Of a stretch of DNA of 64,000 bases, positions 58,478-64,000 are shown piece by piece. This DNA comes from Erigeron canadensis. Lineage: Eukaryota; Streptophyta; Magnoliopsida; Asterales; Asteraceae. The notes beneath the pieces are model-generated. The model did not search any database, was not told the DNA's origin, and was given only the letters and a program-made list of their open reading frames with translations. How positions within the stretch are numbered: the stretch's first letter is position 1; each line of letters starts with the position of its first letter. Location of the stretch: positions 42,394,213 through 42,458,212 of the forward strand of contig NC_057761.1 of the NCBI RefSeq assembly GCF_010389155.1. The letters are read 5' to 3'. The position numbers were made by a program, and so were the translations under genes.

Positions 58478-61400
58478 TTGGTTATAGAGAATTAGGTGGT
58501 TTGACCTAGACTATAACCTAAGTTCTCACAAATAGCATGCATAATAGGGACTATGTGTGCATTATATATATGTCTAATCATTCATGAGTTGTTTCACTTA
58601 TTTGTGACCAATATGTGTTTTGTTATGTGAACTAGGTGCTTGTATATGTTTATGTTACTCATATAATACTAATACGTTCACTATGAACCTATGATCACTA
58701 GTAAATCCTGCATTATTAGATTTAGCTTGTTTGACAGTACTTCTATGGGGGTTGTGGTAGTTTTGAGAATTGATAATATTTAGACCTATAATCACCTTAG
58801 TTGTTTAAACTTCTGGTTATAAATAGTGATGTTGGATATTGAAGGTAAACACATCACATAACACGACATTAGGAAACTAGAAGTGGAGCATATATAAGTC
58901 TCTATCGTCCTCTTGAGTACAACTTATAAACTTTTTCTTCTGCTTTCTATAGTGACACATTATAAACATGTAGTGACTTAATGACCTGGTGTTCTTAGCG
59001 TAGATAACACTCCACACAAGAAAGTATACATATTCGAGAATGGGAAGAACTAGGGTGACCATGCAAAGTAAATTACAATCACGGGTGCACACGTTATTGT
59101 AATTTGCAATGCATGCTAATCTTGGGGAATCCCTTTGTCTAGGGACATAGTGGTTTTAGATCTGTATAGTTAAATGTATAGTAGCTCCTCTCCCATACCA
59201 TCGCTAACCAGTCTAGATTATAGTCTCAAGATATACCTTAAAAATAGAAACTCGTTTCAATTACAACTACAACCATTTCACTTTAAAAGACTATTTCTAG
59301 TATATGCGAAAAATCCTTAATCAAAATCCTTATAATAAATGTTAGATAATGCGGAAAAAAAAGCACCACTTCAACATATATAATTAGTCATGCGCGCGCA
59401 AATATATATATTTGTGTATGTATAAATAATAATACAAATATCACATAATCCAAAAATTATACCTATCACATATCTCATAATTATTTTTCCTATTTAGTTA
59501 TTTTATCGGTTTCTTTAATCATCTCATTTAATTATTAAATTCAAGTATTATATCATTTTGTAACCTATTTATATTATCACCATCTTAAAATCTTATATTA
59601 TCATCATTATGTGGTAATATAGATCCCAAAATAAGCCTCAAAAAATAAATAAATAAATAAATAATCTAGCTTACTAATCTATCAAACACCACACATAGAT
59701 TTTCATGCTCTATTTGAGAGACCATCGTGGTAGGTTATCCTTGACTCGACAAAGTAATGTAGAAAGTGAATGTAACACTTCGTAAGCATTTTGGAAAGCT
59801 AAACCAATTTTTGAGCAAGTGTTCAACTGTCACATAAAGAAAGTGTCTAGAGTATCTTTCTAATAATTATATAATAAAACATTGTTGGGCTAGCACGAGA
59901 TGAATTCATATCTCTCTCACTATGTTGAAAATTTTAGATGATATATTTTTAACTCTATATCTATTAATCCTTATTTGTACATTTATTTTTCTAAACTCAT
60001 TTGTTCATCTTATTTTTATTATAATAATAAGTTTTAGCTCACTATCTTATACATATTGCTAAATAATTATTTTCATATACGAAAATTTATACTCATTTAT
60101 AGTAATCATAACAATCCTATTTAGCAAGCTAGTGTAGCTAGCAAGACATATATAACAAATATAAGGCACATAATCAGAAACAACTTAAAGGCCAAGAACA
60201 TCATCAAGTAAACTCAAATGAAGTCCAATAATTCCACGCATGAATGTATAATCCCACATTAACCCAAAACATACCAAAGAAACATATAGTCAATATAATA
60301 ATAGCACTTCATTTTTACTACAAAGCAAAATTATATGATGGACGTTTGAATGATGCCCCGTAAGTGGGAGAAAATTTTTATATTACCTCAATTTATTTAT
60401 TCAAGTCATTCACAATCTTATTAAGTGAATCCTCCTACAACTACATTAAGTTTAACTAAAGAGGTTGTTATATATTAATACTATTACCAAATAATGTATT
60501 ACAGTTGATTAGTCGGGTTGTCCATAACAATAAAATCCCTAGTATTGAGGTCTTAAATTAAGATACGTTGAACACTTAGGGAAAAAGATAATAATAATAA
60601 TATGAGGGCCATTTTTAAGGGTAGGTGAAATAAGGAAGGTGAAATAAGAGGGTGAAGTTGGTGAACAATTATGGGGTGGATGCGAAATGAGTTAAGGTGA
60701 TGAAAAGATAATGATTATATTCAGCTATGGTTTTGTAGACCTTATTCATTGTTACTACCTTGCTTTATAATATTTTGATTGGTGATATTATGAGTATAGT
60801 GGAGTATTAAATTTGAAGGGAATGGTTAAGGAAGAAAAGAAAAAGGGGAAGATGGTGAGAAAATGGAGTTGGCGTGACAGTAAAAAGTATTAATGGAAAT
60901 GGTGAACGGTTAATAGTGGTCTTAAAAAAAAAGATTGAATTGGTTAAAACACAAAATATATCAATGCTAGCTATGTAAATAAAAATCTAACCAAAAAAAA
61001 AAAATAATAAAATAAAAAAAATAAAACCATTAACTATATTATATGTGTTGTGGACTTTAACATAATTGTGACACAAACTTGAATGAAACATTCAATGTTT
61101 TCTTAAAAGTCAGTTGGTGAACTTTAGATAAATGTCTATAGTTATCGTGTATGCAACAATATTAAGGCAAGAAGGTTTGATGTGTTGTGACTCTCTTAGA
61201 AGATTCAGTCAACGGAATTCGTTAAGTCATATCTAGTCATCAATTTGATAGAGTCGAGGTTATCTCGACATACTAAAGACACCTTGCGTAGACCTTATAC
61301 AAGTAGTGAGAGACACAAAGACTACCATAAGCTATTTCTACTTAATAATTAAGATTGAAAAATTTATAAATTTTTAGAAGAGTAAATTGGTTAGACTTGA

Positions 61401-62152
61401 GATTGTACAAGAAACTACCATAATAATCTTCCCAATGGAATGACATACATAAGGCTATGCATGATCCTCAAAAAGAGCTATTACGAAAACAAAAGAAAAA
61501 AAACCCGTTAGAAGGTTGTGTCAACAATTAGTGCTACTTGGAGTGTCGCTTTAGGAAATTTTCACACGATTAGTAAAAGGGCAAGATAACATAAGTTTCC
61601 GATTTCTTTCAAAAATTATTAAATGAGTCGTCCGGTTAGTATATAATACAATATTTCATCATGAGTTACGCATTGGTTATGATACATTTCACGTGTCGAA
61701 TACTAAGAAATGCCTTGTTGACGAAACTTTGAACTTATCATTGGATGAGAATATAAGATTCAAATACCATAAGTTATATTTGCGTAGAGAAACAGTTTTG
61801 ATTTGGAATTAAAAGATGTACGACCTAAGACATTATAAAATTCAAGTTGTTTATCTTCAACGGAACCTTCAATGAACACCTTAAGAGCAAGGGGATCAAA
61901 AGAAATATATATATATATATATTATTGTGAATATGTATAGTGTATGGTTATGGTATGTATCTATTACGTTATCAGTGTGTTGGTAGTGTGGTAGGTTAAC
62001 TATAGTACACTTTGTATGCATACTAACAATACAATGGAGGTGGTACTGAACTGGACCGCGAAACAGCTTGAGATGAAAAACAAACATCACAAATTATCCA
62101 ATGATAGATTTCAACAGTAATTCTAACTAAATTTCGAGACGAAATTTTCTCA
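58478..62152 (+). other. Degenerate internal region of the LTR element
   Basis: No gag or pol frame longer than about 70 codons remains. Apart from the integrase end near 61660-61790 nothing coding is recognised. Roughly 1 kb or more of the expected 5-kb coding region must be missing or unrecognisable. Confidence 0.7.
61655..61790 (+). pseudogene. Relic of gypsy integrase C-terminus
   Basis: Reading ...HELRIGYDTFHVSNTKKC followed by LVDETLNLSLDENIRF gives the hallmark 'FHVSNLKKCL-DE' block at the end of plant gypsy polyproteins. Stops follow soon after. It is a broken remnant. Confidence 0.75.
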
Positions 62153-62164
62153 AGTGGGGGAGAC
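62153..62164 (+). promoter_or_regulatory. Polypurine tract
   Basis: AGTGGGGGAGAC directly before the 3' LTR start TGTGACA; primer for plus-strand DNA synthesis. Confidence 0.8.
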
Positions 62165-63856
62165 TGTGACATCCGTCACCAAAATCGGTACTTTATTATA
62201 GCCTCTAACTTAAATTCCAAATTTCTTGACTAGTCAATGTGTCTGTATAGTATAACAAGTGTAGAATTTTGGTGAATAAAATCAATAATTATCAAAGTAA
62301 CTTTTATAATCAATACAAGTAGTAAAATAGAAATAATAATAAAATTATACATCAAAAATGGTGGAGTATAACATTTAGGGGGAGAGGGGGACGACCAAAA
62401 GAAAAAAAAAAGAAAGAAAAGAGAAGTGTATTTCTATTAGAACTCTTGTTAAATTATATATTAATATATCCTAATTACATTCAAACTCTAAAACACTTAT
62501 CCTTATAATAAATATAAGTAAATACCTAAACAAAAAAATTAAAACTATTTTTCCCCTTCTTCTCTTTTCTTGCGTCCACCCAGAGAGAAAAAAAAGAGGG
62601 AAACTCTGAAAATCAAAGCTATAATTTTTTTGGTAAGCTTAATTTTAATTCTTATGAATCTTGATTTAAATTACAATTAATAATAAAATTCTTAAAGATT
62701 ATATTCTATTCTTTTTCAAGGTATCTAAAAAGGAAATCATCAATCTTGGGGTAAATCACTTATCTTCTCTTTTCATATAATATATATATATAAGCATATC
62801 TTTTTATTTATTAATCTTTATTTATAAGTAACCTATGTTGATGAATATATATATTATGGCAAAATTTATAATAATGAATGAAAGGTGTTTTTTTTAAGGT
62901 TAAGTCAAAAGTTTGAAGTATAAGTCATATTAATGTTAAAAGTTTAAGTATTTAATGTAGCATAATAATTAATGTAACTAAAGAAATCCAATTATGAAAG
63001 CATAGAAATCATAATAACAGATGTAAATAGGTGTTGGAAAGATTTGAAAGTTTATCTATAAATATTTAGTTGTAATAGTCTTTATAACAGTAAGTTGAGT
63101 TATTTCAGAATCTGAACACATTCGGTTTATTAACTTTGAAAGGTCGTATCTTGGTCATGGAAGATGGTTAAGTCACGATTTTGGTGTCTAAAATTAAGTT
63201 CAGGAAGTCTACTTTCTGGTGGAAGTGGTTTCGTGTCAAAATATGAAGTTTAAGGTTGTCAAACGAATTTTATAACAAAACTGCGCAAAGCTGAGTTTTC
63301 TGAACAGATTTAGGTCGAATTCAAATAGTCATATCTTGGTCGATTTTATGAAATGGAAAATTATTTTTTTTCAGAAACATTTTTAAAATGTTAAGAGTGT
63401 ACAGTAAAAATTTGGATTTTTTTTTAAGCTTCGAAGGCCCTTAACTTTTATAAAACTTTTCTGCGCGCAAACAGTGAATTTTCTGACTAGTATGTGATTA
63501 TGGAATTTTTAAAAATAGTTAACGAGCGAAATAAATTAAGTAAAAATTCATGTAAGTTGCATTTAATAGTTAACATTCATTTTCAGGTAATAACAATGCT
63601 TTAGGAGATTGAGCATAAGGACTTTAGTAAGACTAATAAAGAGATCCTTCATGGACTCCTAGTTGCATTTAATCATTGAACTCTATTTTCTATTTGTTAC
63701 ATCTTTTGCTATTTGAGGCGTGTTGCCTAGACTTATCCCACTTGTGGGAATTACATTTATTTGGATTTCATTTAGTATAACTCTATTACAAATTTCATGT
63801 GCTATTGCTATATCTTTTCGTCATATCCTACGATTCCGCCTAAGGTGGGTGTGACA
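62165..63856 (+). repeat. 3' LTR, 1692 bp
   Basis: Same ends as the 5' LTR but a different 1.19-kb middle (about 62389-63574). The truncated LTR at the left window edge follows this version. The middle contains a CT-rich leader-like part (CTTCTCTTTTCTTGCGTCCA) and repeated CGTATCTTGGTC strings. Confidence 0.85.
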
Positions 63857-63861
63857 ATGAT

Positions 63862-64000
63862 ATCTTCTCTTTAGTTTAAAAAATCACGTCTATACCTAAT
63901 GATATTTCATTATCTTTTTTATTCAACATTTATATGAGGTTCCTTTTGTTTTTTTATGGGGATTATATGAAAGTTTGCTCAGGCCGTTGGTTAGTTAGAA
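63862..64000. other. Flank of the LTR element
   Basis: Short AT-rich sequence to the window end; nothing recognised. Confidence 0.4.

Larger units (their letters stand above)
57515..63856 (+). mobile_element. LTR retrotransposon (Ty3/gypsy), complete structure, coding region dead
   Basis: Perfect 5-bp target duplication ATGAT (57510-57514 and 63857-63861). The LTRs start TGTGACATCCGTCACC and end GGTGTGACA. A primer site TGGTATCAGAGCC (58465-58477) complementary to initiator tRNA-Met lies 3 bp after the 5' LTR. The polypurine tract AGTGGGGGAGA precedes the 3' LTR. The 3.7-kb interior has no long open frame. Near 61660-61790 one can read YDTFHVSNTKKCLVDETL, the C-terminal end of a gypsy integrase. 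This places the element in Ty3/gypsy (integrase last). Confidence 0.9.

Overview
The window is nuclear DNA from a flowering plant, very AT-rich. It has spliced genes with GT-AG introns, plant-only gene families (NAC factor, chloroplast NDH subunit, Casparian-strip protein) and a dense load of plant transposons. A eudicot is clear. An asterid, perhaps a member of the daisy family, is a guess from the look of the genes and retroelements. Genes are confined to about 19-51 kb; both flanks are repeat territory.

Left flank (1-19 kb): a partial Ty3/gypsy-type LTR on the minus strand at the window edge, degenerate telomere-like repeats, two head-to-head elements with long terminal inverted repeats, fold-back MITEs, about seven short Helitron-like elements, a 984-bp solo LTR with a perfect 5-bp target duplication, a gypsy-like LTR with GC-rich palindromic repeats upstream of its TATA box, and an isolated cluster of three G-boxes.

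Gene island (19-51 kb): (1) a NAP-type NAC transcription factor (+, 3 exons, 286 aa); (2) PNSL2, a thylakoid-lumen subunit of the chloroplast NDH complex (+, 2 exons, 193 aa); (3) a CASP-type four-helix membrane protein (-, 3 exons, 193 aa); (4) an endosulfine/ARPP-19 protein (+, 6 coding exons, 114 aa); (5) a four-KH-domain RNA-binding protein (-, 4 coding exons, 460 aa); (6) a RING-H2 protein (+, 3 coding exons, start codon unresolved). Genes 2/3 and 4/5 are convergent tail-to-tail pairs with only 227 and 371 bp between stop codons. From memory, this gene order combines two Arabidopsis chromosome 1 neighbourhoods (At1g14150-At1g14180 and At1g69490/At1g69510), which would make the island an old syntenic block. 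The genes do not form one pathway. Between KH and RING lies a repeat cluster: a SINE split by a 2.53-kb solo LTR, a 1.2-kb Mutator-like element with a 9-bp duplication, a 5'-truncated LINE and a second gypsy-like LTR.

Right flank (51-64 kb): gene-free, with SINE fragments, a Helitron with a textbook 3' hairpin and CTAG end, and a complete but coding-dead LTR retrotransposon (57515-63856, target duplication ATGAT, tRNA-Met-type primer site, polypurine tract) whose two LTRs agree at both ends but share nothing in the middle.

I see no new multi-gene system, CRISPR array, rRNA or tRNA gene. The most unusual signals are the mismatched LTR pair, the fold-back element whose right arm preserves the empty site of a hAT insertion in its left arm, the missing start codon of the RING gene, the orphan G-box cluster, and the recurring GC-rich palindromes just upstream of TATA boxes in unrelated LTRs.
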